NCBI GenBank assembly: GCA_021810175.1
Contig: JAJZJJ010000052.1
Location: 1-10,221 of the forward strand
Length of the DNA: 10,221 nucleotides
Direction: 5' to 3'
Source of the DNA: Acidobacteriota bacterium
GTDB lineage: Bacteria; Acidobacteriota; Terriglobia; Terriglobales; Acidobacteriaceae
Shown here: in pieces, positions 1-6,921 of the stretch
Position numbering within the stretch: position 1 is the first letter of the stretch
Layout: every line of letters begins with the position of its first letter
Made by a program: the position numbers and the translations under genes
Notes under the pieces: generated by a model
The model's input: the letters and a program-made list of their open reading frames with translations, nothing else
The model's database searches: none
Told to the model about the DNA's origin: nothing

Positions 1-1
1 G

Positions 2-1945
2 CGCGCTGACCGCGCCCTCCGCAAGCAGCTCAAACAGGAAGCCAAACGCGAAAAACAGCGCCAGCGAGCCCTCCGCAAGCAGCAGAAAACTGAAACCCCC
101 AAGCACAGCCAGGCCAGCCCCGAACCGGGCGAGGAGCACCTGCCCGCCGCCACTCTGCCCGACAGCTCCCCCAGCGGCTTTGAAGAGCTCCCCGTCCGCA
201 TCCGTCAGTCCCGGTTCGCCGAGTTTGAGCAGCCATCCCGCCCCACCCCTGTCCCCGCTCCAGAGCCAGAATCCTGGCCGGAACCCGTCGCCGAAGAATC
301 CGATTACGAGACACAGCCGGAACCCGGCCCGCCCCCAGCTCCACGCATCGTAGAAATCCCCCGCGCCGCCGCACCCAAGCCGCGCCAGCCCGAACCTGAA
401 CCCGGCCCGGTAGATCACATCGCCATCGGCGAGCGCGCCGACTCCGACCTCCGCACCGTCACCGTCGCCCAGAAGGCCGTCAGCGGATACCGTCTGCCGC
501 CCAGCACCCTCCTGCACAAGAGCACTGATACGCAGGTCATCCGCGAAGAATCCCTCCGCACCGAAGCCCAGATCCTCGTCGAAAAATGCGCCGAATTCGA
601 CGTCCGCGGTCAGGTCTCCCGCATCAATCCCGGCCCGGTCGTCACCACCTTCGAATTCCGCCCCGAACCCGGCGTCAAATACAGCCGCGTCACCGGCCTC
701 GCCGACGACCTCTGTCTCGCCATGCGCGCCGAGAGCATCCTCATCGAGCGCATGGCCGGCAAAAGCACCGTCGGCATCCAGGTCCCCAACGAAGAGCGCG
801 AAACCATCTGGCTCCGCGAAATCATCGAATCGGAAAAATTCTCCGCCGCCAGGAGCCACCTCACTCTCTCGCTCGGCAAGGACATCAACGGCCAGATCGT
901 CATCACCGATCTCGCCACCATGCCCCACGTCCTCATTGCCGGTTCCACCGGCAGCGGCAAATCCGTGGCCATCAACGCCATGATCATGTCCGTGCTCTAC
1001 AAGGCCACGCCCGACCAGGTCCGTCTCATCCTCGTCGACCCCAAGCGCGTCGAGCTTGGCATGTATGAGGGCATCCCGCACCTCTTCACGCCCATCATCA
1101 CCGAGCCCAAAATGGCCGCCAACGCCCTCCGCAACGCAGTCCGCGAAATGGAGCGCCGCCTCAAGCTGCTCGCCGCCCGCAGCGTCCGCAACATCGACCA
1201 GTACAACCGCCTCTTCGAGAATCCCTCGCTCTTTGAGGACGACCCCGAGCAGAAACCGCTGCCTTACATCGTCATCATCATCGACGAGCTAGCTGATCTC
1301 ATGATGCTCGACAGGGCCAACGTCGAAGAGGCCATCACCCGCCTCGCGCAAATGGCCCGCGCCGTCGGCATCCATCTTGTGCTCGCCACGCAGCGACCCT
1401 CCGTCGACGTCATCACTGGCCTCATCAAGGCCAACGTGCCCTCGCGCATCTCCTTCCGGCTCGCCACCAAGGTCGACTCCCGCACCATCCTAGATTCCAA
1501 CGGCGCCGAATCCCTCCTCGGCCGCGGCGACTCGCTCTTCCTGCCGCCGGGAACCTCGCGCCTCCAGCGCGTCCACGCTCCCTTCGTCACCGAAAAGGAA
1601 ATTGAGGCCGTCACCGACTTCTGGAAGAAGCAGGGCAGCGCCGAATACGCTGAAGGCTTCCTCGACGCACCCAAAGATGACCGCGGCCGCGACCCCGACT
1701 CAGCCGGCTCCGGCGATGACGACAACGACGAGCTCTTCCAGGATGCCGTCCGCCTCGTCCTCGAATTCGGCAAGGCCTCTACCTCGCTCCTCCAGCGCCG
1801 TCTCCGCATCGGCTATGGCCGCGCCGCCCACCTCATTGACATGATGGAGCGCGACGGCATCGTCGGACCCGCCGACGGCCCGCGCCCCCGCGAAATCCTC
1901 AAGTCCCCCGACTGGCTCAACGAAGTCGATCAGGCCCTGCGCTAG
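2..1945 (+). CDS. ftsK: DNA translocase FtsK/SpoIIIE, C-terminal part (5' end outside window)
   Basis: Double-stranded DNA motor that pumps chromosome ends through the division septum and supports dimer resolution. The frame is open from base 2 to the TAG at 1943-1945 (647 visible residues), so internal ATGs such as 722 are not the start. Visible residues 1 to about 160 are a Lys/Arg-rich helix followed by a Pro/Glu-rich linker. The alpha domain begins at the typical YRLPP (163-167). The RecA-like beta domain carries Walker A GSTGSGKS (314-321), Walker B IIIDE (D428, E429) and the family stretches ATQRPSVDVITGLIKAN and LLGRGD. A winged-helix gamma domain (about 576-635) has RIGYGRAA (602-609), the element that reads polar guide sequences (KOPS/SRS) in known FtsKs. 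The membrane-spanning N-terminus expected for the family lies outside the window. The downstream neighbour is convergent, 18 bp away, with no terminator visible between them. Family identity is essentially certain; the full length is unknown. Confidence 0.97.
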   Translation, partial: RADRALRKQLKQEAKREKQRQRALRKQQKTETPKHSQASPEPGEEHLPAATLPDSSPSGFEELPVRIRQSRFAEFEQPSRPTPVPAPEPESWPEPVAEESDYETQPEPGPPPAPRIVEIPRAAAPKPRQPEPEPGPVDHIAIGERADSDLRTVTVAQKAVSGYRLPPSTLLHKSTDTQVIREESLRTEAQILVEKCAEFDVRGQVSRINPGPVVTTFEFRPEPGVKYSRVTGLADDLCLAMRAESILIERMAGKSTVGIQVPNEERETIWLREIIESEKFSAARSHLTLSLGKDINGQIVITDLATMPHVLIAGSTGSGKSVAINAMIMSVLYKATPDQVRLILVDPKRVELGMYEGIPHLFTPIITEPKMAANALRNAVREMERRLKLLAARSVRNIDQYNRLFENPSLFEDDPEQKPLPYIVIIIDELADLMMLDRANVEEAITRLAQMARAVGIHLVLATQRPSVDVITGLIKANVPSRISFRLATKVDSRTILDSNGAESLLGRGDSLFLPPGTSRLQRVHAPFVTEKEIEAVTDFWKKQGSAEYAEGFLDAPKDDRGRDPDSAGSGDDDNDELFQDAVRLVLEFGKASTSLLQRRLRIGYGRAAHLIDMMERDGIVGPADGPRPREILKSPDWLNEVDQALR

Positions 1946-1963
1946 CCGCGAGCATCCGCTGTC

Positions 1964-3331
1964 TCAGCTCTTGCTGCGCAGCCTTAGCCAGTCCCGCTGA
2001 TACACGAAGCTGATCACCAACAGCAGAAGACCCAGCGCCAGAAAGCTGAACACCCGCAGCCCTGCCTGCAGGAACTCCATGTCAACCACAAACACCTTCG
2101 TGATGCTCAACAGCAGCAGCACCAGCCCTTGCCAGCGCAGTGCGGCCCGATGGCGCCAGAAGCCCAGAATCACCAGCGAAGCGCCAAACCCCATGAACCA
2201 GAAGGAATAGCTCAGCTGCTCCCCGGTCTGCAGTCCGCTGGCCGTCACACTGCCTCGCCACAGCCAGTGGATCAGCAACGTGATCCCCACCAGCAGCGCC
2301 ACATTGCCGTTCAGCGCCACCGTCCAACCCGGCAGCGGCGACCCTTCAGAAGCTGGACGCACCCTCATCAGCACGTAATAGAACGCCGCGATCCCCAGCA
2401 CCACCAGCGCTTGCGTCAGCCCCGTGTATAACGCGGAAGCCAACACCACCCCGCCAATCGCGTTCGCAATCGACAGCGCCGTCTGGCTGGTGCTGCGCGG
2501 CGGTTTGCTTCCCGGCAGAAACGGAATCAGGGCAAACAGCAGAAATCCTGCCGCCGCAAACATCACCGTCACTGAGAACTCTTCCGCCCGATACCAGAAG
2601 AAAGCCCACACAATGGCATAAAGTCCACTCCCACTAAAGGCCAGCAGTAGCAGGCTGTTCCACACGCGCGTCAGCGCCAGAACACATGCGCCGCCCGAAA
2701 GCAGCAGTAGATAGGCAAACAACGCCACCTCGTGATGCTGGGCATTCGATAGAAGAAACGGCGTCAACATCCCGCCCACAATCGCGTACACGGCCAGCAC
2801 CTGCGAGTTCTGCCGCCACGCCAGCAGGCCGTTGCCCACCGTCACGACAATCATCCCCAGCCCGGCAACCACTCCCGGCAGCAGATGAAACAGCGAAAAC
2901 GACGCCCACAGCGAAAGATACAGAACGCCTGTTCCGATCCCCTTCAGCGTGCAGGAGAACCCTGGGTATCCCTTCCTCCGGAATGGCTCTGATCCGGCAA
3001 AAATCACCAGCCCGCCCGCCAGACCCAGTCCGATGCGCGCCGCCGGTCCAATCCAGTGGTTGTCGATCGCCAGTTTCAGGAACAGCGCCACACCCACCAG
3101 CACCGCCAGAATTCCCACCTTGCTGAGCCATTGCGAACCAATCGTTCTCTCAATCGATGGCTCCTTGGATCGGGTCATGGACACGGGATTACTCGCCCCC
3201 TGCTGCGTCGTCGTCGGCGCACCACCCAGCAATGCCTCCAACCGCGCCACGCGTTGCCGCAATTGCGTGACCTCCTCGCGCAGGGTACTCAGGGAATCTA
3301 CCGGCACTTCATTCGACAACTGATCGCTCAT
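1964..3331 (-). CDS. DUF2339 family multi-pass membrane protein
   Basis: Predicted inner-membrane protein of 455 residues with no known biochemical role. Residues about 15-36 form a short heptad-like helix (LREEVTQLRQRVARLEALL), common at the N-terminus of DUF2339 proteins. The motif IGSQWLSKVGILAVLVGVALF then opens the membrane region, with IGPAARIGLGL and KGIGTGVLYLSL as further family hallmarks. I count about 13-14 hydrophobic segments. The C-terminus (WQGLVLLLLSITKVFVVDM, then FSFLALGLLLL and a YQR end) matches the conserved DUF2339 ending. Many family members are much longer (roughly 800-1000 residues), so this is a short version. Both ends are intact, so it does not look truncated. A GGAAGGA ribosome site (bases 3343-3349) precedes the ATG by 11 nt. 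It converges on ftsK and diverges from the signalling operon. No function should be inferred from these neighbours. Confidence 0.85.
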   Translation of the reverse strand: MSDQLSNEVPVDSLSTLREEVTQLRQRVARLEALLGGAPTTTQQGASNPVSMTRSKEPSIERTIGSQWLSKVGILAVLVGVALFLKLAIDNHWIGPAARIGLGLAGGLVIFAGSEPFRRKGYPGFSCTLKGIGTGVLYLSLWASFSLFHLLPGVVAGLGMIVVTVGNGLLAWRQNSQVLAVYAIVGGMLTPFLLSNAQHHEVALFAYLLLLSGGACVLALTRVWNSLLLLAFSGSGLYAIVWAFFWYRAEEFSVTVMFAAAGFLLFALIPFLPGSKPPRSTSQTALSIANAIGGVVLASALYTGLTQALVVLGIAAFYYVLMRVRPASEGSPLPGWTVALNGNVALLVGITLLIHWLWRGSVTASGLQTGEQLSYSFWFMGFGASLVILGFWRHRAALRWQGLVLLLLSITKVFVVDMEFLQAGLRVFSFLALGLLLLVISFVYQRDWLRLRSKS

Positions 3332-3513
3332 CTGCGGAGAAATCCTTCCGTCGAGTTCATGAGGCCAATTTATTCCCTAAAACAGAAAAGAGGTAACTTC
3401 GTAACCACATAAACTGAAAAACCTCTCGGCGAATCGGTCCTGAATATGTGAAAATTCGGGCAGCGAAATCGGCGACACCACGTCCACCAGAAAGGACGGC
3501 AGCGACTCCCCCG
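3332..3513. other. Divergent intergenic region, AT-richer than surroundings
   Basis: This gap separates the DUF2339 gene (-) from the REC-Hpt gene (+) and must hold start signals for both. Bases 3370-3460 are clearly AT-richer than the flanks. A 5-bp direct repeat GTAAC occurs at 3393-3397 and 3401-3405. I could not find a convincing -35/-10 pair on either strand. The reading frame of the plus-strand gene stays open back to a GTG at 3448, but the codons there (AAA, CCA, AGG and GCA frequent, GC-poor third positions) do not match the gene body, so I treat it as non-coding leader. Confidence 0.4.
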
Positions 3514-4266
3514 ATGCAGCCGCACGCGAAAAGGAAAATTCTCATCTTCGACGGCGATGCCGTACGTCTCGCCGTTCTGGCCATGCTGCTTGAGCGCGAA
3601 GGCTTCGACGTAATGCGCGCCGACAGCGGAGATGCCATCGGCAGTGACTCTCTGCCCACTGCCTGGGTGCCGGACGTAGTCATGGCAGACCTGCAATTGC
3701 CAGGATTGCGCGGGACCGAACTCGCGGACCGGATCAGCAGCCGTTGGCCGCATGCCACGAAGATCGCCCTGAGCGCCACACCCGCTGACTGTACAGACGG
3801 CTATTCCCGAATACTGCGCAAGCCCCTGCCCCCTGAGAACCTGCGCGATTTACTCTTTGACGAGTCATCAGAGCAAGACTCCTCGACATGGCATCACGGC
3901 AAACAGGGTAGCGATTTTGACAATGGCGATGCCTCGAAAGTTCTTGACCACGAGGTATTTGCAAAGCTAGAAAAACGTTTACCACCCGAAGCGCTGGAAC
4001 TGCTCTACCGCACCATGCTGTCCGACTCTCGTCAGCGCCTTGATGCCATCCAGGCAGCTTTCGCATCGGGCGACCGCAAAACCATGCGTTCCGAGGCGCA
4101 ACGGTTGGCGGGCTCAGCACGACTGACCGGAGCAGTTCACCTTCGGCACGCTTCTGAATCAATCGCTATCCGACACGAGTCAACCAGCAGTTTCCGGCAG
4201 CAGCTGCGACAACTGGAAAGAGAGCTCGATCGGCTATCTCAAACCCTGGCGGGAAAGTTCTCATGA
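3514..4266 (+). CDS. Response-regulator receiver domain fused to a degenerate Hpt-like domain
   Basis: Cytoplasmic two-component signalling protein of 250 residues from ATG 3514. A GTG at 3448 would add 22 residues. I prefer the ATG because the extension has atypical codon use and no receiver homology; neither start has a strong ribosome site (a GAAAGGA lies 17 nt before the ATG). The receiver (about 7-115) shows KILIFDGD at the acidic pocket, VVMADLQLPG with phospho-acceptor D59, LSA with S87 and RKP with K103. The usual second pocket acid (the second D of DD) is G14, so phosphorylation chemistry may be altered. After a polar linker, residues about 145-250 form helices resembling an Hpt domain, with SEAQRLAGSARLTGA where active Hpt proteins have AHxLKGS-like sequence. 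The phosphorylatable His is Q196 and the following Lys is Ala. It therefore probably cannot relay phosphate through that site. The stop overlaps the next gene's ATG, implying translational coupling with the NarL-type regulator. The receiver is certain; the Hpt assignment is by motif only. Confidence 0.8.
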   Translation: MQPHAKRKILIFDGDAVRLAVLAMLLEREGFDVMRADSGDAIGSDSLPTAWVPDVVMADLQLPGLRGTELADRISSRWPHATKIALSATPADCTDGYSRILRKPLPPENLRDLLFDESSEQDSSTWHHGKQGSDFDNGDASKVLDHEVFAKLEKRLPPEALELLYRTMLSDSRQRLDAIQAAFASGDRKTMRSEAQRLAGSARLTGAVHLRHASESIAIRHESTSSFRQQLRQLERELDRLSQTLAGKFS

Positions 4267-4985
4267 CCTTGAGCGCAAAGCACGACAAACACGATAATTC
4301 CGTACCCGGTCGGTGGCCGCACCTCTCCGGCGTACGTGTGCTGATTGCCGACGATCATCCCGTCGTCCGCGTTGGCGTTCGCAACATGCTCGCTGGCGAA
4401 CCAGCCATTGATGTAGTGGGTGAGGCAGGAGACGGCGACGAAGCCGTCGAACAGGCCAAACTTCTCCTGCCTGACATTCTGCTCCTCGATTTATCCATGC
4501 CCCGTCTCTCAGGCTTCGAAGCCATGCAAAAGATCATCGCAGACTCTCCCACCGTGAAAGTCATTCTGCTCACCGGCGGCATTTCCACGCAGCAGGTCAT
4601 CGAGGCCCTCCAGACCGGCGCCCGTGGCATTATTCTTAAGAACACCCTCACCGATCACATGACAGAAGCCGTCATGTCCGTCGCCTCGGGCGACTACTGG
4701 ATCGGAGGCAGGCGGGTGGCAAATTTGGTCACCGCCCTTCAGGAACTCGAACTGAAGGCAACCAAACCGGAGCGCAAGACCTACGGGCTCACCCCACGCG
4801 AAATGGAAGTCATCGGCTGTATCGTCGAGGGCTGCAGCAATCGCGATATCGCAAAGCAGTTCAATCTCAGCGAAGAGACGGTAAAACGGCACCTGTCGAA
4901 TATCTTCGATAAAACCGGCGTTTCCACCCGTCTCGAACTGGCCATGTTTGCCATTGCGCACGAACTGGTGAATCCCAGCTCTTGA
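4263..4985 (+). CDS. NarL/FixJ-type response regulator transcription factor (REC plus LuxR HTH)
   Basis: DNA-binding two-component response regulator, 240 residues. The receiver (about 23-145) has acidic pair D30-D31 in IADDHPVV, phospho-acceptor D76 in LLLDLSMP, T104 in LLTGG and K126 in ILKN, so all key residues are intact. The LuxR/GerE helix-turn-helix (about 174-235) has LTPREMEV, NRDIAKQFNLSEETVKRHL and the trailing FDKTGVSTRLELAMFA. The first 22 residues are a polar extension before the receiver. The ATG overlaps the upstream TGA (ATGA, 4 bp), so it is co-translated with the REC-Hpt protein and probably belongs to the same signalling pathway. No histidine kinase is present in the window; the cognate sensor must be elsewhere. 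Its targets are unknown. The half-site cluster immediately downstream of its stop is a candidate binding region, which is inference. Confidence 0.93.
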   Translation: MTLSAKHDKHDNSVPGRWPHLSGVRVLIADDHPVVRVGVRNMLAGEPAIDVVGEAGDGDEAVEQAKLLLPDILLLDLSMPRLSGFEAMQKIIADSPTVKVILLTGGISTQQVIEALQTGARGIILKNTLTDHMTEAVMSVASGDYWIGGRRVANLVTALQELELKATKPERKTYGLTPREMEVIGCIVEGCSNRDIAKQFNLSEETVKRHLSNIFDKTGVSTRLELAMFAIAHELVNPSS

Positions 4986-5001
4986 AGCCGGTCCCGGGGA
5001 A

Positions 5002-5026
5002 AACTGCCTCAGAACTGCCGCAGTTC
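5002..5026. promoter_or_regulatory. Cluster of three AACTGC half-sites including a 15-bp palindrome
   Basis: AACTGCC occurs at 5002-5008 and again at 5013-5019, exactly 11 bp (about one helical turn) apart. The inverted half-site GCAGTT lies at 5020-5025. The second and third copies form the perfect palindrome GAACTGC-C-GCAGTTC (5012-5026). It sits 17-41 bp after the NarL-type gene and about 80-105 bp upstream of the predicted ompA-like start point, a position typical of activator sites. The sequence is directly seen; its operator role is inferred. As RNA it could also form a small 5-bp hairpin, but no T-run follows, so a terminator is less likely. Confidence 0.45.
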
Positions 5027-5071
5027 CATGCAGCCTGGCCTATCTGTCTGAAAATAAGCCATCATGCATAG

Positions 5072-5100
5072 TTGCCATCTCATCCATTCAAGAGTCTGAT
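5072..5100 (+). promoter_or_regulatory. Candidate sigma-70-type promoter for the OmpA-family gene
   Basis: TTGCCA (5072-5077, 5 of 6 matches to TTGACA) and TCTGAT (5095-5100, 4 of 6 matches to TATAAT) are separated by 17 bp. This would start transcription near 5107-5108, exactly at the foot of the leader hairpin, leaving a leader of about 87 nt before the ATG at 5194. The match is moderate, and promoter consensus in this organism is unknown. Confidence 0.4.
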
Positions 5101-5108
5101 GAAAAGTG

Positions 5109-5144
5109 GGACCATACAATGAGCAGCTAAGCTGCGTATGGTCC
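5109..5144 (+). promoter_or_regulatory. Two-part stem-loop in the OmpA-family mRNA leader
   Basis: GGACCATAC (5109-5117) is perfectly complementary to GTATGGTCC (5136-5144). Inside it, GCAGC (5123-5127) pairs with GCTGC (5131-5135) around a TAA loop, leaving a 5-nt bulge (5118-5122). The result is a 14-bp interrupted hairpin ending 49 nt before the start codon. No T-run follows it, so it is a poor terminator. If the promoter at 5072-5100 is right, this hairpin lies at the extreme 5' end of the transcript. In E. coli ompA a 5'-terminal hairpin stabilises the mRNA; a similar role here is inference. A DNA operator is the alternative. Confidence 0.5.
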
Positions 5145-5193
5145 TCCGTAAGCAAGCACCGCGCTTGTCGCGAGCCAAGGAGTCACAGGAACG

Positions 5194-6864
5194 ATGCGAA
5201 ATCTCTCCGCCGCTTTGGTTGTCACCACACTGGTGGCATCGGCAACCGCTCCCTCTGCAGCAGCGCTGCCTGGCAGCCTGTCAATGTCGAGCCAACAATC
5301 GAATCAAGCGGCATATCAGTCGTCTTCCCAGAACACTCAGGCGGGCACCTACGCTGCTGGCCGCATTCCTCTCTACAAGGCCGCGCTGGTCCACTGGCAA
5401 ATTCCGGCCATGAGTTACGTCGACGGGCAAAAGGCGAAAATCGCCCTGGCCAGCACCGGCAAACTCCCTGGCATTTCGGGCCAGGCGCAGATACGCCCCC
5501 ACAATGGGCAGATATCTATCCGCCTCAAAATGAACGGCCTCATCCCCGCCTACAGTTTTGGCCCCGAATATCTCACCTACGTGCTCTGGGCGGTCACACC
5601 GGCTGGCCGTACCGTCAATCTTGGCGAAATCGTTCCCGATAGCAAAGGCCGGGCCAATCTCACCGCAGCCACAAACCTGCAGTCCTTCGGACTTATCGTC
5701 TCCGCCGAACCGTACTTCGCAGTCAGCCGCCCCAGTAACGTCGTCATTCTGGAGGGCGAAGCCATTCCCGGCCAGACACGCGGCGTCATCGACGCAGGCA
5801 GGGCTCACTTCACCCTGCTTCCCAGCGGAGCTTACGCCGCCGCTGAAGGCATGCACCCGGTTTCTTACCCCATCGGCAGCAGCAACAGCCAGCCTCTGGC
5901 CGTCTACGAAGCCATGAACGCCATTCAGATTGCCAAAGCATCCCAGGCTGGGAAATACGCCAGCGAGGCACTCGCCCGCGCCGAATCTGACCTCAGGCAC
6001 GCGCAGTCCCTCAATGGCGACAACAGCCAGCGCGCCGCGCAATTGTCCTACGCGCGCGCCGCCGTCCAAACCGCCGCGGACGCCATCCTCAAAGCCGAGC
6101 AGGAAGCCCGCGCCGCGGAGGAAGCTCGCCAGAAAGCCGCCGAACTGGCCGCACAGCAAAAAGCCGAACAGGCCCTTCTGGCGGCGCGTCAGGCCGCCGC
6201 ACAGCAAAAGGTAGCTGAAGAACAGGCGCAGCAGGCCATGCAGGCGCAGCAACAGTCTGAAGTCGCTCAGGCTGCCGCCGAAGCCGCTGCCGCCAAGGCG
6301 CAGGCGCAGGCCGCCGCCGCACAGGCTGAAACCAACCAGATGCGCGACCGCCTCCGCCAACAGCTCAATCAGGTCCTCTCCACACAGGAAACCGCCCGTG
6401 GACTCATCGTTCGCCTCTCCGATGTCAGCTTCAACAGCGGCAGCTACCAGCTCAAGGTGGATACCGAGATCAAGCTCGCCAAGATTGCAGGCATCCTCAT
6501 CACCTATCCCGGCCTCAAGGTGCAGGTCGAGGGATACACAGACAACGTCGGCAGTGCGGGATTCAATCTCAAGCTTTCCCAGCAGCGCGCTGACTCTGTG
6601 ATGAAGTTCCTCATCTCGCAAGGCGTACCGGCTGCCAACATCACCGCCAAGGGCTACGGAGAGGCGGATCCCGTCGCCAGCAACAGCACCGCCGCCGGAC
6701 GCGCAAAGAATCGCCGCGTTCAGCTGGTCGTCAGTGGATCGGCCATCGGCACCAGTATTCAGCAGGGCCCACCTCAACAGTCGGCTCCGGCAAATCCTAC
6801 TGGCGTATCCAATCCAACCGGCGTATCAAACCCCACCGGCATCTCCAACGTCGGCCCCTCATAG
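5194..6864 (+). CDS. Secreted OmpA-family peptidoglycan-binding protein with DUF4398-like helical region
   Basis: Envelope protein of 556 residues predicted to anchor to peptidoglycan from the periplasm or outer membrane. Residues 1-24 form a signal peptide (hydrophobic ALVVTTLVASATA, cleavage after SAAA likely). Residues about 55-220 are a beta-rich region I cannot name. From 236 (AVYEAMNAIQIAKA) a DUF4398-like helical segment runs into a long Ala/Gln/Glu-rich coiled coil (about 300-398). The C-terminal OmpA-like domain (about 400-515) has VEGYTDN with D450 and LSQQRA with R465. Their 15-residue spacing equals that of the diaminopimelate-binding Asp/Arg pair known in Acinetobacter OmpA. There is no beta-barrel sequence, unlike classical OmpA. 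The tail has three NPTGVS-type repeats. AAGGAG (5177-5182) precedes the ATG by 11 nt. It is monocistronic by position: own leader upstream, terminator-like stem downstream. The coiled coil probably spans distance between envelope layers (inference). Confidence 0.9.
   Translation: MRNLSAALVVTTLVASATAPSAAALPGSLSMSSQQSNQAAYQSSSQNTQAGTYAAGRIPLYKAALVHWQIPAMSYVDGQKAKIALASTGKLPGISGQAQIRPHNGQISIRLKMNGLIPAYSFGPEYLTYVLWAVTPAGRTVNLGEIVPDSKGRANLTAATNLQSFGLIVSAEPYFAVSRPSNVVILEGEAIPGQTRGVIDAGRAHFTLLPSGAYAAAEGMHPVSYPIGSSNSQPLAVYEAMNAIQIAKASQAGKYASEALARAESDLRHAQSLNGDNSQRAAQLSYARAAVQTAADAILKAEQEARAAEEARQKAAELAAQQKAEQALLAARQAAAQQKVAEEQAQQAMQAQQQSEVAQAAAEAAAAKAQAQAAAAQAETNQMRDRLRQQLNQVLSTQETARGLIVRLSDVSFNSGSYQLKVDTEIKLAKIAGILITYPGLKVQVEGYTDNVGSAGFNLKLSQQRADSVMKFLISQGVPAANITAKGYGEADPVASNSTAAGRAKNRRVQLVVSGSAIGTSIQQGPPQQSAPANPTGVSNPTGVSNPTGISNVGPS
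6793..6846 (+). repeat. Three 18-bp tandem repeats encoding NPTGVS / NPTGVS / NPTGIS
   Basis: Units at 6793-6810, 6811-6828 and 6829-6846 encode residues 534-551 at the C-terminus of the OmpA-family protein. They differ mainly at third codon positions (for example AAT/AAT/AAC and CCT/CCA/CCC), plus one V-to-I change. The repeat is therefore old or kept for its protein sequence rather than freshly duplicated. The tail follows a Gln/Pro-rich linker and has no recognised function. Confidence 0.85.
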
Positions 6865-6881
6865 CCTGCTGAACCGTTCAG

Positions 6882-6921
6882 GCAGGCCCGGACATCCCAT
6901 ACCTGAGACGTCCGGGCCTGC
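6882..6921 (+). terminator. Strong hairpin after the OmpA-family gene, probable terminator without U-tract
   Basis: GCAGGCCCGGAC (6882-6893) pairs perfectly with GTCCGGGCCTGC (6910-6921), a 12-bp GC-rich stem with a 16-nt loop. It begins 18 bp after the TAG. The following bases (GAACAATAAT) contain no T-run, so it is not a textbook intrinsic terminator. Such U-less hairpins could end transcription less sharply or protect the 3' end from exonucleases. Confidence 0.6.

Noticed and set aside
586..1068. 160-codon plus-strand frame inside ftsK
   Set aside because: Arg/His/Pro-rich out-of-frame translation of GC-rich coding DNA; the ftsK frame carries Walker motifs over the same bases.
722..1945. 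Reading ftsK as a complete gene starting at ATG 722
   Set aside because: The same frame is open to the window edge and encodes the conserved alpha domain and linker upstream of 722, so the gene is cut by the window, not short.
3448..3513. GTG start at 3448 for the REC-Hpt gene
   Set aside because: The added 22 codons have GC-poor third positions unlike the gene body, no ribosome site precedes the GTG, and receiver domains normally begin only a few residues before the first beta strand.
5281..6777. 498-codon open frame on the minus strand across the OmpA-family gene
   Set aside because: It is antisense to a gene with a signal peptide, a ribosome site and a recognisable OmpA domain. Its Gly/Leu-rich product mirrors the Ala-rich coiled coil, and no domain or ribosome site is visible.
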